Below, in pieces: positions 45,632 to 56,571 of a DNA stretch of 64,000 bases. Source of the stretch: Geminicoccus harenae (GTDB taxonomy: Bacteria; Pseudomonadota; Alphaproteobacteria; Geminicoccales; Geminicoccaceae); contig NZ_JABGCL010000006.1 in NCBI RefSeq assembly GCF_019800005.1, positions 186,001 through 250,000 of the forward strand, in the 5' to 3' direction. Positions within the stretch are counted from its first letter, which is position 1. Every line of letters begins with the position of its first letter. The notes below the pieces were generated by a model that was given only the letters and a program-made list of their open reading frames with translations, had not been told where the DNA came from and did not search any database. Position numbers and translations under genes: made by a program.

Positions 45632-46248
45632 CACTGCCATCCCGGTACGCCGGACATGTCCGGCAGCCTGTGCGCGATGCCCTTGTGGCAGTCGATGCAG
45701 GTGCGCTCGCCGGTGAACAGGAAGCGCTCGTGCGCCTGCGCCGCGCGCGGGTTCTGCTTGGCGAGGTCCATGGACACCGCCGAATGGCAGTTGCGGCATT
45801 CCAGCGAATCGTTCGCCTCCATCCGCGCCCATTCCCGCTCCGCCAGATGGCGGCGCAGGCCCAGGAACTTCTCGCGCGTGCTGATCGAGCCGAAGATGTG
45901 GCCCCAGACTTCCTTGGACGCCTGCATCTTGCGCGCGATCTTGTTGGTCCATTCGTGCGGCACGTGGCAGTCGGGGCAGCCCGCGCGCACGCCGGAGCGG
46001 TTCACGAAGTGGATGGTGCCCTGGAGCTCCTGATAAACGTTGCTCTCCATCTCGTGGCAGCTGATGCAGAACTCGGTCGTGTTGGTCGCCTCCAGGGCGG
46101 TGTTGAAGCTGCCCCAGAAGATGACCCCGGCGGCGAACCCGCCGAGCGTCAGGAAGGCCAGGCTCAGGGTGGATGCGGGCTTGAGCGCCGTGCGCACGAC
46201 GGGCAGCCCGCGAAACCAGCGCCACAGGCGCACGATCGTGTTCGCCAT
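45631..46248 (-). CDS. napC: NapC/NirT family tetraheme c-type cytochrome
   Basis: This 205-residue membrane-anchored cytochrome passes electrons from quinol to NapAB. An N-terminal anchor ([19 protein letters not shown], near residues 27-45) precedes four CxxCH heme motifs: CISCH, CPDCH, CRNCH and CIDCH. Length and motif spacing fit NapC. It starts with TAATG overlap on the napB stop. With no napGH in the cluster, NapC is the likely sole quinol-side donor. Confidence 0.95.
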   Translation of the reverse strand: MANTIVRLWRWFRGLPVVRTALKPASTLSLAFLTLGGFAAGVIFWGSFNTALEATNTTEFCISCHEMESNVYQELQGTIHFVNRSGVRAGCPDCHVPHEWTNKIARKMQASKEVWGHIFGSISTREKFLGLRRHLAEREWARMEANDSLECRNCHSAVSMDLAKQNPRAAQAHERFLFTGERTCIDCHKGIAHRLPDMSGVPGWQ

Positions 46249-46724
46249 TACCGGCCGCCCCGGTCGCCGGGCTGGCGCTCCGGCTCGGTCAACTCGTCCA
46301 TGTCGGCGAACATGTTCTCGACCAGAGGACGCGCCGTGGTCTGCGGAACATGGCAGGACAGGCAGGGATAACGCCTGGGTGCCAGGCCGCCCAGCGTGTT
46401 GCCGTCACGGTCCTGATAGTGCGTGACCGAGATCATCGGCGCCTGGCTCTGCTCGGTGAAGCGCCTGGCATGGCAGGACATGCACTTGTTGGCGTTCAGG
46501 TCGAGCGCGTAGCCCTCGATGGAATGCGGGATCACCGGCGGCTGGTCCGGGTAGTTGCGCATGACGCGCACGTCGTCGGTGATCTGCCGCTGCATCGGCG
46601 GCGCTTCCTGCTCCGCCGTGAAGGGTTCCGGGCCGACCAGCCTGGGCGCGTCCTGGGCCAGGAGGCTGCCGCCCGTCGAGCCGGCCAGCAGGACGGCGGC
46701 GAGCAGGAGCCAGGAGTGCCTCAT
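46248..46724 (-). CDS. napB: Periplasmic nitrate reductase diheme cytochrome subunit NapB
   Basis: This is a 158-residue periplasmic protein. A signal peptide ([15 protein letters not shown]..., ending LLAQ) is followed by VRNYP-like [25 protein letters not shown] and two heme motifs, CMSCH and CLSCH. It relays electrons from NapC to NapA. It overlaps napA by 4 bases and napC by 1 base, indicating coupled expression. Confidence 0.95.
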   Translation of the reverse strand: MRHSWLLLAAVLLAGSTGGSLLAQDAPRLVGPEPFTAEQEAPPMQRQITDDVRVMRNYPDQPPVIPHSIEGYALDLNANKCMSCHARRFTEQSQAPMISVTHYQDRDGNTLGGLAPRRYPCLSCHVPQTTARPLVENMFADMDELTEPERQPGDRGGR

Positions 46725-49246
46725 GTCCGGTCTCCCTCGCCGCTGGAGGCGAGCGAGGCCGCGACGACCTTCACCGCGCATTTCTTGAAGTCGGTCTGCT
46801 TGGAGATCGGGTCGGTGGCGTCCAGCGTGACCTTGTTGATGAGCTGGCTGGCGTCGAAGAACGGCACGAAGATCACGCCGCGCGGCATCTTGTTGCGCCC
46901 GCGCGTCTCCAGCCGCGAGCGGATCTCGCCGCGGCGGGAGGCGACGATGACCTCCTGGCCGCGCCTGAGCCCGCGCTCCTGGGCGTCCTCGGGATGCATG
47001 AACAGGATGGCACCCGGGAAGGCCTTGTAGAGCTCAGGGACGCGCAGCGTCATCGAGCCGGAATGCCAGTGCTCCAGGACGCGCCCGGTCACCAGCCAGA
47101 GGTCGAATTCCTCGTCCGGCGATTCGGCGGGCGGCTCATAAGGTGCGCCCATGATGTTCGCACGCTTGTCGCCGTTGCCGTAGAACTGCCAGCCGCTGCC
47201 CTTCTCGACATAGGGGTCCAGGCCTTCCCGGTAGCGCCAGCGCGTTTCCTGCCCGTTCACCACCGGCCAGCGCATCCCGCGTACTTCGTGGTACATGTCG
47301 AACGGTGCCAGGTCGTGACCGTGGCCCCGGCCGAACTCGGCATATTCCTCGAACAGGCCCTTCTGCACATAGAAGCCGAAATGCTCGGCCTCGCGGTTGG
47401 CATAGGCCGGGTCGACCTGGTCCAGCGGGAAGCGGTTGGTGTGGCCGTTGGCGAACAGGACGTCGTAGAGGGTCTTGCCCTTGTATTCCGGCGCCTTCGC
47501 CAAAATCTCCGCCGGCCAGACCTCGTCGGTGGTGAAGCGCTTGGAGAACTCCATAAGCTGCCACAGATCGGAGCGGGCGTCGCCCGGCGCGTTCACCAGC
47601 TGGTGCCAGAAATGGGTGCGCCGCTCGGCATTGCCGAAGGCGCCCTCCTTCTCGACCCACATGGCGGCCGGCAGGACGATGTCGGCGGCCATCGCCGTCA
47701 CGGTCGGATAGGCGTCGGAGCAGACGATCAGGTTCTCGGGGTTGCGGTAGCCGGGATAGGTCTCGTTGTTGGTGTTGGGCGCCGTCTGGAGGTTGTTGTT
47801 GCACATGATCCAGTAGGCGTTGAGCTTGCCGTCCTTGAGCATCCGGTCCTGCTGGACGGCGTGGTAGCCGACCTTCCCGGGCAGCAGGCCTTCCGGCAGC
47901 CTCCAGATCTCCTCGGCGTGCTTGCGGTGCTCCGGGTTGGCCACCTGCATGTCGGCAGGCAGGCGGTGGGAGAAGGTGCCGACCTCGCGGGCCGTGCCGC
48001 AGGCAGACGGCTGGCCGGTCAGGGAGAACGGGCTGTTGCCGGGCTCGGAGATCTTCCCGGTCAGAAGATGGAGGTTGTAGACCATGTGGTTCGCCCACAC
48101 GCCGCGGACGTGCTGGTTGAAGCCCATGGTCCAGAGCGACATGACCTTGGTGTTCGGGTCGGCATAGAGCTCTGCCAGCGCTTCCAGCTGCACCTTCGGT
48201 ACGCCCGAGATCTCGTGCGCCCGGTCCAGCGTGTACTCGCTCATCAACGCGGCATAGGCGTCGAAGTCGCTGGGATGGGAGACCTGGGCGTCCTCGCCAT
48301 GCTGGGCGCGCTGCTCCAGCACGTGCTCCGGCCGCAGCCCGTAACCGATGTCGGTGTTGACCAGGCGGAAGTTGGTGTGCCGGTCGACGAACTCCCGGTT
48401 CACCGCACCCGTCTGGATGATGTGGTTCGCGATGTAGTTCATGATCGCGAGGTCGGTGCCGGGCTTGAAGATCACCGCGGCGTCCGAAAGGTCGGTGGTC
48501 CGGTGCTCGTAGGTGGAAAGCGTGTGGATGCGGACATGCTCGGCGCTCAGGCGCCGGTCGGTTACCCGGGTCCACAGGACCGGGTGCATCTCCGCCATGT
48601 TCGAGCCCCAGAGCACGAAGGCGTCGGCTGCCTCGAAATCGTCGTAGCAGCCCATCGGCTCGTCCATGCCGAAGGTGCGGATGAAGGTGACGGCGGCGGA
48701 CGCCATGCAGTGCCGGGCGTTCGGGTCGAGATTGTTGGTGCGGAACCCGGCGCGCATCAGCTTGGACGCGGCATAGCCTTCCCAGATCGTCCACTGGCCA
48801 GACCCGAACATGCCGACCGCTTCGGGACCCTTCTCGCGCAGCACCTTCTTCCAGTGCGCCGCCATGGTGTCGAACGCCTCGTCCCAGGAGACCGGCTGCA
48901 GCTCGCCCTGCTTGTCGAACTTGCCGTCGCGCATCCGCATCATCGGCTGGGTGAGGCGGTCCGCGCCGTACATGATCTTGGAAAGGAAATAGCCCTTCAC
49001 GCAGTTCAGGCCGCGATTGACCTCGGCCTTCATGTCGCCATGGGTGGCGACCACCCGCCCTTCCTTGACGGCCACCATCACCCCGCAGCCGGTGCCGCAG
49101 AAGCGGCAGGGCGCCTTGCTCCAGCGCAGGCCCAGTTCCTCGCCGACCAGCACGTTCTGCGCCGATGCGGGCAGAGCGACGTTCGCGACGGCGGCCGCGG
49201 CTGCGGCAGCCTGGGCCTTGAGCAGGTCGCGGCGCTGCAGGTCCAT
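46721..49246 (-). CDS. napA: Periplasmic nitrate reductase catalytic subunit NapA
   Basis: This is an 841-residue bis-MGD enzyme reducing nitrate to nitrite. A Tat signal with QRRDLLK is at the N-terminus; the [4Fe-4S] motif CRFCGTGC is at residues 47-54 with the fourth cysteine at 82 (NCVKG). The Mo-ligand cysteine lies in [10 protein letters not shown] near 181. The C-terminal domain ends with the molydopterin-binding [13 protein letters not shown]. It lies 2 bases after napD, the Tat chaperone gene, so folding and export are coordinated. Confidence 0.97.
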   Translation of the reverse strand: MDLQRRDLLKAQAAAAAAAVANVALPASAQNVLVGEELGLRWSKAPCRFCGTGCGVMVAVKEGRVVATHGDMKAEVNRGLNCVKGYFLSKIMYGADRLTQPMMRMRDGKFDKQGELQPVSWDEAFDTMAAHWKKVLREKGPEAVGMFGSGQWTIWEGYAASKLMRAGFRTNNLDPNARHCMASAAVTFIRTFGMDEPMGCYDDFEAADAFVLWGSNMAEMHPVLWTRVTDRRLSAEHVRIHTLSTYEHRTTDLSDAAVIFKPGTDLAIMNYIANHIIQTGAVNREFVDRHTNFRLVNTDIGYGLRPEHVLEQRAQHGEDAQVSHPSDFDAYAALMSEYTLDRAHEISGVPKVQLEALAELYADPNTKVMSLWTMGFNQHVRGVWANHMVYNLHLLTGKISEPGNSPFSLTGQPSACGTAREVGTFSHRLPADMQVANPEHRKHAEEIWRLPEGLLPGKVGYHAVQQDRMLKDGKLNAYWIMCNNNLQTAPNTNNETYPGYRNPENLIVCSDAYPTVTAMAADIVLPAAMWVEKEGAFGNAERRTHFWHQLVNAPGDARSDLWQLMEFSKRFTTDEVWPAEILAKAPEYKGKTLYDVLFANGHTNRFPLDQVDPAYANREAEHFGFYVQKGLFEEYAEFGRGHGHDLAPFDMYHEVRGMRWPVVNGQETRWRYREGLDPYVEKGSGWQFYGNGDKRANIMGAPYEPPAESPDEEFDLWLVTGRVLEHWHSGSMTLRVPELYKAFPGAILFMHPEDAQERGLRRGQEVIVASRRGEIRSRLETRGRNKMPRGVIFVPFFDASQLINKVTLDATDPISKQTDFKKCAVKVVAASLASSGEGDRT

Positions 49247-49248
49247 GG

Positions 49249-49503
49249 TTAGCCTCCCTTGGCTGGTTCGTAGTGGTGGAAGACGAGGGTCGCGGCGAGC
49301 ACGCCGTCCAGGAGCTGGATGACGTTCAGCCGCTCGACGACCTGCGCTTCGGTGGTGGTTTCCAGGGTGACGACGAGCTTGCTGACCTCGATCCCGCCAT
49401 GGACGGCCACGCCCTCCATGCCTTCCAGATGCCGGGCGATCGCTGCTGCCTGTTCCGGGCGGCTGTGCACCACCAGGCTGGAAATGTGGATCTCGTCAGC
49501 CAT
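49249..49503 (-). CDS. napD: NapD chaperone for NapA maturation
   Basis: This is an 84-residue cytoplasmic protein that binds the NapA Tat signal peptide. It has [31 protein letters not shown] at the start and SKLVVTLET near residues 42-50, matching the NapD ferredoxin-like fold. ATG 49503 overlaps the napF stop by 8 bases; a longer in-frame start at 49548 lies inside napF and is unlikely. Confidence 0.93.
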   Translation of the reverse strand: MADEIHISSLVVHSRPEQAAAIARHLEGMEGVAVHGGIEVSKLVVTLETTTEAQVVERLNVIQLLDGVLAATLVFHHYEPAKGG

Positions 49504-49783
49504 GCGGGGCTGCCAGGGTGATCGCTCCTGCCGGGCAGATGGCGACACAGTCGCCGCAGCCGGTGCAGGCTTCGGGATCCAGTGCCGGCAGGGCGCCGCC
49601 GCGGGCGAGACGGAAGCGGATGGCGCCGGTCGGGCAGGCGTCGCGGCAGGTCATGCAGGAAACGCCGCGGTGGGCGAGGCAGGCCTGGGTGATCACGGCA
49701 CCCGGTTGGGGGGAGGGATCCGGCCGGGCGGCAGCCCTTCCGAGCAGGAAGCTGCGGCGGCCGGGATTGGGAACGCTGTCCAT
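49496..49783 (-). CDS. napF: Short NapF-like ferredoxin
   Basis: This is a 95-residue iron-sulfur protein. It has CMTCRDACP near residues 43-51 and CTGCGDCVAICP near 73-84, with a flanking CLAHRG cysteine. These give up to two [4Fe-4S] clusters, whereas common NapF is about 160 residues with more cysteine motifs. NapF assists cytoplasmic loading of NapA. A twin-arginine-like RRSFLLG near the start is notable. The gene lies between napE and napD. Confidence 0.85.
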   Translation of the reverse strand: MDSVPNPGRRSFLLGRAAARPDPSPQPGAVITQACLAHRGVSCMTCRDACPTGAIRFRLARGGALPALDPEACTGCGDCVAICPAGAITLAAPHG

Positions 49784-49797
49784 CGCCTGAGGCCGCC

Positions 49798-49983
49798 TCA
49801 GACGGGGCCGGGCGGACCGGTGAACAGGTAGTACATCCAGACGATGAAGCCCCAGCCGGCCACCACGCCCACGGCGATGAACGGCCAGATCAGGACGGCC
49901 AGGAGCAGGAACACCAGGGTTTCGCGCAGCCGACTTGCCGGTGCCTCTTCCGTGGCAAGGACCCGATCCGCCTCGGCAGCCAT
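49798..49983 (-). CDS. napE: NapE small membrane protein
   Basis: This is a 61-residue protein with one membrane helix (LVFLLLAVLIWPFIAVGVVAGWGFIVWMYYLF). The WPxxAVxxVxxYGFxVW-like pattern is typical of NapE, whose function is unclear. It is the first gene of napEFDABC, preceded by GGGGAG 7 bases before ATG. Confidence 0.88.
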   Translation of the reverse strand: MAAEADRVLATEEAPASRLRETLVFLLLAVLIWPFIAVGVVAGWGFIVWMYYLFTGPPGPV

Positions 49984-49996
49984 GATAAACTCCCCT

Positions 49997-50011
49997 GTTA
50001 CTGAGAGTAAC
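49997..50011. promoter_or_regulatory. Palindrome immediately upstream of napE
   Basis: GTTACT (49997-50002) and AGTAAC (50006-50011) form a perfect 6-bp inverted repeat with spacer GAG, 13 bases before the napE start. It overlaps the expected leader and is a possible operator. It is not an FNR box (TTGAT-N4-ATCAA), which I do not see here. Confidence 0.35.
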
Positions 50012-50163
50012 CCGAAGGAAATGTTCCGGTTCCCAGTCTAGAGTGGTTCCAGACGGAAGAAAGTGCCGCCTCGCCAGAGTTCAGCCGGAAACCGGCACAA
50101 TGGTGATCGTGCCGCAGGAACAAGCCATGCGGGTCGCTTTAGCTGCTCGGGAGCCCAACCTGC

Positions 50164-51144
50164 TCAGAGATTGAGCTGGTAGCTCACCGGCACCCAGCGG
50201 AAGCTCTCGCCGCTCCGCTCGATGAAGCCCAGGGCCGGGAAGGGCATGTGGTAGCCGCTGACCAGCAGCCGGTCGGCCGCCGCCATGTCCAGGATCCGCC
50301 GCCGGGTCGCTGCCGCCGCCTCCTTGTCCATGTCGAAGCGGACATGCCAGTCCGGGCGCTGCACCGACATGACGTAGTGGTTCGCGGTATCGGCCCAGAG
50401 CAGCAGGCGCTGGCCGTCGCTCTCGATATGGTAGGCCATGTGGCCGGGGCTGTGGCCGAACGCGGCGACCGCGCGGATGCCGGGCACCACCTCGCCCTCG
50501 TCGGCGAGGAAGGTGGTTTTCTCCGCCAGCGGCATCATGTTGGCGCGGAACAGGGTCGCACCCTGCTCGGTGGCGCCCGAGAGCCGCTCGTCGGCCGCCC
50601 AGAAGTCGTACTCGACTTGGCCGGTGACGTAGCGTGCGTTCGGGAAGGTCGGCTGACCGTCCTGCATGAGCCCGCCGATATGGTCGCCATGCATGTGGGT
50701 CAGCACCACCACGTCCACCTGGTCCGGGCCATAGCCGACGGCCTGCAGATGATCGACCAGGAAGGCCGCGGTCGGCTGCCGGCCCGGCACGTTGCCGGTG
50801 TCGAACAGGACCACGGCCTCGCCGGTATCGACCAGCACCGGCGTGTAGCTGTTCTCCATCCGGCCGGGCGGCAGGAAGTTCGCCTGGGCCAGCTCCTGGA
50901 CCGCCTCGACCGGCTGATCCTGTCCGAAGATCGGATGCGGCCCGTCGCCCTGCGTATAGCCGTCCAGCAGGGTGGTGACGCGGAAGCTGCCGAGCCCGAA
51001 GCTGTAATGGCTGGGCCGGGGCAGGGGTGCATCCTCGGCGGCGCGTGCGGCCGGCGGGCGGGATCCGGAGGCGAGCAGCCCGCCGCCGGCCGCTGCCGCC
51101 AGCAGGAAGGCATCTCGACGATGGAAGCTGGGAAGCCTGGCCAA
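50164..51144 (-). CDS. MBL-fold metallo-hydrolase, periplasmic
   Basis: This is a 326-residue metallo-beta-lactamase superfamily protein. A Tat-like signal (HRRDAFLLAAAAGGGLLASG) is at the N-terminus. Metal ligands are in LTHMHGDHIGG near residues 135-145, with further histidines in FGHSPGHMAYH near 225-235 and DTAN/GYHMPFPALG at the end. It resembles lactonase/quorum-quenching types (AiiA-like) and methyl parathion hydrolase. TTG 51144 is chosen because AAGGAA lies 7 bases upstream; an in-frame ATG at 51180 has no such site. Substrate not determined. Confidence 0.85.
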   Translation of the reverse strand: MARLPSFHRRDAFLLAAAAGGGLLASGSRPPAARAAEDAPLPRPSHYSFGLGSFRVTTLLDGYTQGDGPHPIFGQDQPVEAVQELAQANFLPPGRMENSYTPVLVDTGEAVVLFDTGNVPGRQPTAAFLVDHLQAVGYGPDQVDVVVLTHMHGDHIGGLMQDGQPTFPNARYVTGQVEYDFWAADERLSGATEQGATLFRANMMPLAEKTTFLADEGEVVPGIRAVAAFGHSPGHMAYHIESDGQRLLLWADTANHYVMSVQRPDWHVRFDMDKEAAAATRRRILDMAAADRLLVSGYHMPFPALGFIERSGESFRWVPVSYQLNL

Positions 51145-51238
51145 TGTGCTGTTCCTTCTTCTTGCCCTCACTCCCAACATAAAGCGCGCCGGCCTGCGGG
51201 CCAGCCCGGAGCCCGACGTTTTCCAGCGTGTCGAACGT

Positions 51239-51982
51239 TCAAACGAAGACGGTCGAGCGGCCCTGGCCGAAGCCCTCGGCGGCGAGTGCTGCGATCGCGC
51301 GCGCGATCTTGCCGCCGCCCTGGACGGACGGCTCGATCGGGTTGGCGAAATCGGCGGCCTCGTCACAGACCAGGCGCAGGTCGACCAGCGGCAGGCCGCG
51401 CCGGAAGGCATGGCGGGTGATGACGTCGTTGAGCGCGGCCAGAGCCGTGATCGCCAGGGTGCGGCGCGGCTCGGGATAGGCCGTGTCGTAGATGGTGCAG
51501 ACCGCCACGTTCGGCCGGACCGGCAGGACCTGGTCCAGCATGGCGCCATAGGCCCGGTCGAAGCCCTGTCGGACCGCGGCCACCCGGAGCAGGGCCTCGG
51601 CCACCGAGCCCACCTGCTCCTCGAAGATCCCGCCATGGGCCAGGGCGTCGTTGCCGCCGACGCTGATCACGAGATGGCTGGCATCCGCCGGCAGCCTTCG
51701 GAGCTGGTGCTGGATGTCGGCGAGCCTGCCGCCATCCACCGCCGCCAAGCTCGCCCGCCAGCCCTGCGGCAAGTGCTGGCGGAGCTGCGTCACGACATCC
51801 GGACCGCCGGCGACATAGGCGCCGTTGTCGAACACGGAATCGCCCAGGAGCACCAGATGGCTCATCGATTGCTCTCCTGCCTTGGCCGACATGCCGGCCA
51901 TTCCGGCCGCCGTTGCACTCGTGAGCAGGCCACGCCGGGTCGGATGGGACCGCCGCCGTGGGTCTGCTGCCTGCTCAGACAT
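51239..51982 (-). CDS. SGNH/GDSL hydrolase family protein
   Basis: This is a 247-residue esterase-like protein. A Tat-like leader (TRRGLLTSATAAGMAG) precedes block I LLGDSVFDNGAY near residues 45-56, then block III SVGGNDALAHGG near 107-118. Block V is written as ANPIEPSVQGGGKIA and lacks the usual Asp-x-x-His catalytic pair in an obvious place, so activity should be regarded with caution. An internal ATG before SHLVLLGDS could give a cytoplasmic form. It overlaps the patatin gene stop by 8 bases. Confidence 0.8.
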   Translation of the reverse strand: MSEQAADPRRRSHPTRRGLLTSATAAGMAGMSAKAGEQSMSHLVLLGDSVFDNGAYVAGGPDVVTQLRQHLPQGWRASLAAVDGGRLADIQHQLRRLPADASHLVISVGGNDALAHGGIFEEQVGSVAEALLRVAAVRQGFDRAYGAMLDQVLPVRPNVAVCTIYDTAYPEPRRTLAITALAALNDVITRHAFRRGLPLVDLRLVCDEAADFANPIEPSVQGGGKIARAIAALAAEGFGQGRSTVFV

Positions 51983-53075
51983 CGTGCACGGTCAGGCCGG
52001 GCGGCAGCGGTCCGTCGCCCAGTGCTGCCAACTGGTCGAGTGCCCGGCGCATATGCTCCGCACCGCGCTGCCAGCGGTCGGCGAGCGTCGCTTCCGAATA
52101 GTCGAAGATCTTGACCGGCCCGGCTTCGTCCAGGTCGGCGCGCTGGCCCAGGCAGAGCAGCACGGCCGGGGCGAACTGCCCCTCCGCCAGCAAGGGTGCC
52201 ACCTCCGGATCGTCCCGGACCTCTGGCGGCAAACGGTCCCCGAGCTCACGGAGCTTCGCCCGCAGCGCATATTCGCGCTGCTGCCCTTCCAGGAGGGTGC
52301 GGGTCTGATTGCCGAACACCAGGTCGATGCTGCGCGACAGGGCAGCGCCGATCGTCGACGGACGGCTGCCCCGGCGCGCGAACAGCTCGACCACGAAGCA
52401 GGCGAGCTCGGTGTCGCGCGGCTCGTGCAGCACGAAGTCCAGGGGCAGGTTCACGGACAGCCCGCCATCGACGAGCAGCCGTCCCTCGACCTCGACCGGC
52501 GGAAAGAAGGGAGACAGGGACGATGAGGCCAGCACGTGCTCGATGCCGATGCGGTTGCCAGTGCCTGTGTCGAACAGGACGCGCTCGCCGCTGAGCAGGT
52601 CGGTGGCGCCGATGCTGACCCGGATCTCACCGCTGTTCAGCCGGTCGAAGTCGACCAGTTGCAGGAGCCACTCCTTCAAGGGCGTCAGGTCGTAGAGGCC
52701 GGGGTCGCCCACGCTCGGCATGAACCGGGGATGGAACATGCCGGGCCGGCCGAACAGATGGGCCTGCAGGGCGCTCGCCATGTTGTAGGCCTGCCGGGGC
52801 AGGCCCGCCGGCGGGCGGCCATTCCAGTAGGGCGCCAGCGGGAAGGGGTTGAGTGCTGCGAGCTGCCAGAAGCGCTGGAGCTGCTCGATCCGTCGCTCGG
52901 GCGGGCTCCCGGCGATCACGGCCGCCACCGCGGCGCCGATGGAGCAGCCGGCCAGCCAGCGCAGCGGCAGCCCCGCCTCATGGAGGGCGGCATAGGCGCC
53001 GCCATGAAAGGCGCCGAGTGCTACGCCGCCTGACAAGGCCAGGGCCACGGGACGATCAGGACGGGCAGCGTTCAT
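51975..53075 (-). CDS. Patatin-like phospholipase family protein
   Basis: This is a 366-residue lipid acyl hydrolase with a Ser-Asp dyad. The oxyanion loop SGGVALGAFHGGAY is near residues 15-28, the nucleophile elbow GCSIGA near 43-48 and the aspartate in LLVDGGLSVNLPLDF near 200-214. There is no signal peptide. It probably cleaves membrane or storage lipids; secreted ExoU-type activity is possible but not indicated. The next gene upstream on this strand, prmA, lies 46 bases away. Confidence 0.87.
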   Translation of the reverse strand: MNAARPDRPVALALSGGVALGAFHGGAYAALHEAGLPLRWLAGCSIGAAVAAVIAGSPPERRIEQLQRFWQLAALNPFPLAPYWNGRPPAGLPRQAYNMASALQAHLFGRPGMFHPRFMPSVGDPGLYDLTPLKEWLLQLVDFDRLNSGEIRVSIGATDLLSGERVLFDTGTGNRIGIEHVLASSSLSPFFPPVEVEGRLLVDGGLSVNLPLDFVLHEPRDTELACFVVELFARRGSRPSTIGAALSRSIDLVFGNQTRTLLEGQQREYALRAKLRELGDRLPPEVRDDPEVAPLLAEGQFAPAVLLCLGQRADLDEAGPVKIFDYSEATLADRWQRGAEHMRRALDQLAALGDGPLPPGLTVHDV

Positions 53076-53121
53076 GTCGACGACGGAACCTCCGGGGTGC
53101 GGATCTCGGAGGTAGTAAGCC

Positions 53122-54077
53122 TCAGCCGTGCCTGCCGTTCCGCCGGCGGTGCGGGGCCCTGGTCCGGCGCGGCTTGCGCGCCGTGATCACCACCCAGCGG
53201 TCCAGGCGCAACTGGCGCAGGCTGCGCAGCCCTGCCCGGCGATAGGCCGCCTCGACACGCGGCGCCTGCTCGTCGATCAGGCCGGACAGGATGGCGAAGC
53301 CGCCCGGCGCCAGACTCCTGGCGAGCTGATCGGCCATGGCGACCAGCGGGTTGGCCAGGATGTTGGCGAAGATCAGGTCGTAGCCACGCGGATGGGATAC
53401 GCCGGGCGTGCGGAAGCCGTCGCCGGCCACGCAGCGCACGCGGTCGGCCACGCCGTTCTCGGCGACATTGCCGGATGCGACCTCGACCGCGGTCAGGTCG
53501 ACGTCCACCGCCAGGATCGAGGCGCGTGTGGTCTTGGCGGCGGCGATCGCGAGGATGCCGGAGCCGGTGCCCATGTCCAGGATCCGCCCCCAGTTGCGCC
53601 GCGGCAGGAGGTGGTCGAAGGCGAGCAGGCAGCCCCTGGTGGTGGCGTGCTCGCCGGAGCCGAAGGCCAAGCCCGCCTCGACCCGGATCGGCAGGCGGCC
53701 GTCCGGCACCTGGTCGGCATGGGCGGCGCCATGGACGAAGAACCGCCCGGCCTCGACCGGCGGGAACTCGCGGCGCATCGCCTCCGTCCAGGCGGCCTCG
53801 GTCACCTCCTCGATCCCGAACTCGGGCAGGTCGGGCACGAGGTCGCCGATCAGCTCCAGCAGGCGGCTGTGCTGCGCCTCGGGCTCGGGCCGCTCCGCCT
53901 CGACGATCTCCATGCGCCAGCGCTCGACCTGGAAACCGCCATCGCCCTCGTGCTCGAACATGCCAATGGAGAGGCCCAGATCGTCCAGCCGCTCGAACAC
54001 CGCCTGGGCCAGCCCGTCGGGCAGCACGAAGCTCGTGCGCCAGAGCGAGCCGGTGGTGGCGTGGAACAGCTCGTCGC

Positions 54078-54081
<4 letters not shown>
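53122..54081 (-). CDS. prmA: Ribosomal protein L11 methyltransferase
   Basis: This is a 319-residue SAM-dependent methyltransferase that trimethylates ribosomal protein L11. It has FGSGEHATTRGCLLAFDHLL near residues 150-169, the SAM motif ILDMGTGSGILAIAAAKTT near 176-194, and DLIFANILANPLVAMA near 251-266, all diagnostic of PrmA. The divergent arginine-rich C-terminal end is characteristic of GC-rich species. It overlaps the helicase stop by 4 bases. Confidence 0.93.
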
Positions 54082-56333
<2,252 letters not shown>

Positions 56334-56571
56334 GGGCAAGGAAGATCCGACCAGCGGTTGTCCGGCCGGGCATCTGTGCCGACCGGTAGAGGAGATAGGC
56401 TCTACAGCCCGGCCGGGGCAACCCTGACGGCGCGGCGGGTCCAAATCGCAAAGGTGGGTGCGCCAGGATGGCGTGCCGGCGGGTTGGCGACCGGAAGGCT
56501 TGCGGATAGGAGCGGAGTCGATCCGGAAATGCGTGGCCCGGACCCAGCGCCACGCCAGCCTTCAGGTGCTC

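Noticed and set aside
46994..49252. 752-codon open frame on the plus strand opposite napA
   Set aside because: The opposite strand clearly encodes NapA with all cofactor motifs; the plus-strand translation is low-complexity and rich in Val/His/Gly/Arg, typical of a GC3-driven antisense shadow.
49984..50163. FNR or NarL box upstream of napE
   Set aside because: I looked for TTGAT-N4-ATCAA in the 180-base gap and did not find it; only the GTTACT/AGTAAC palindrome and a 5-bp GCCGG/CCGGC hairpin at 50084-50096 are visible.
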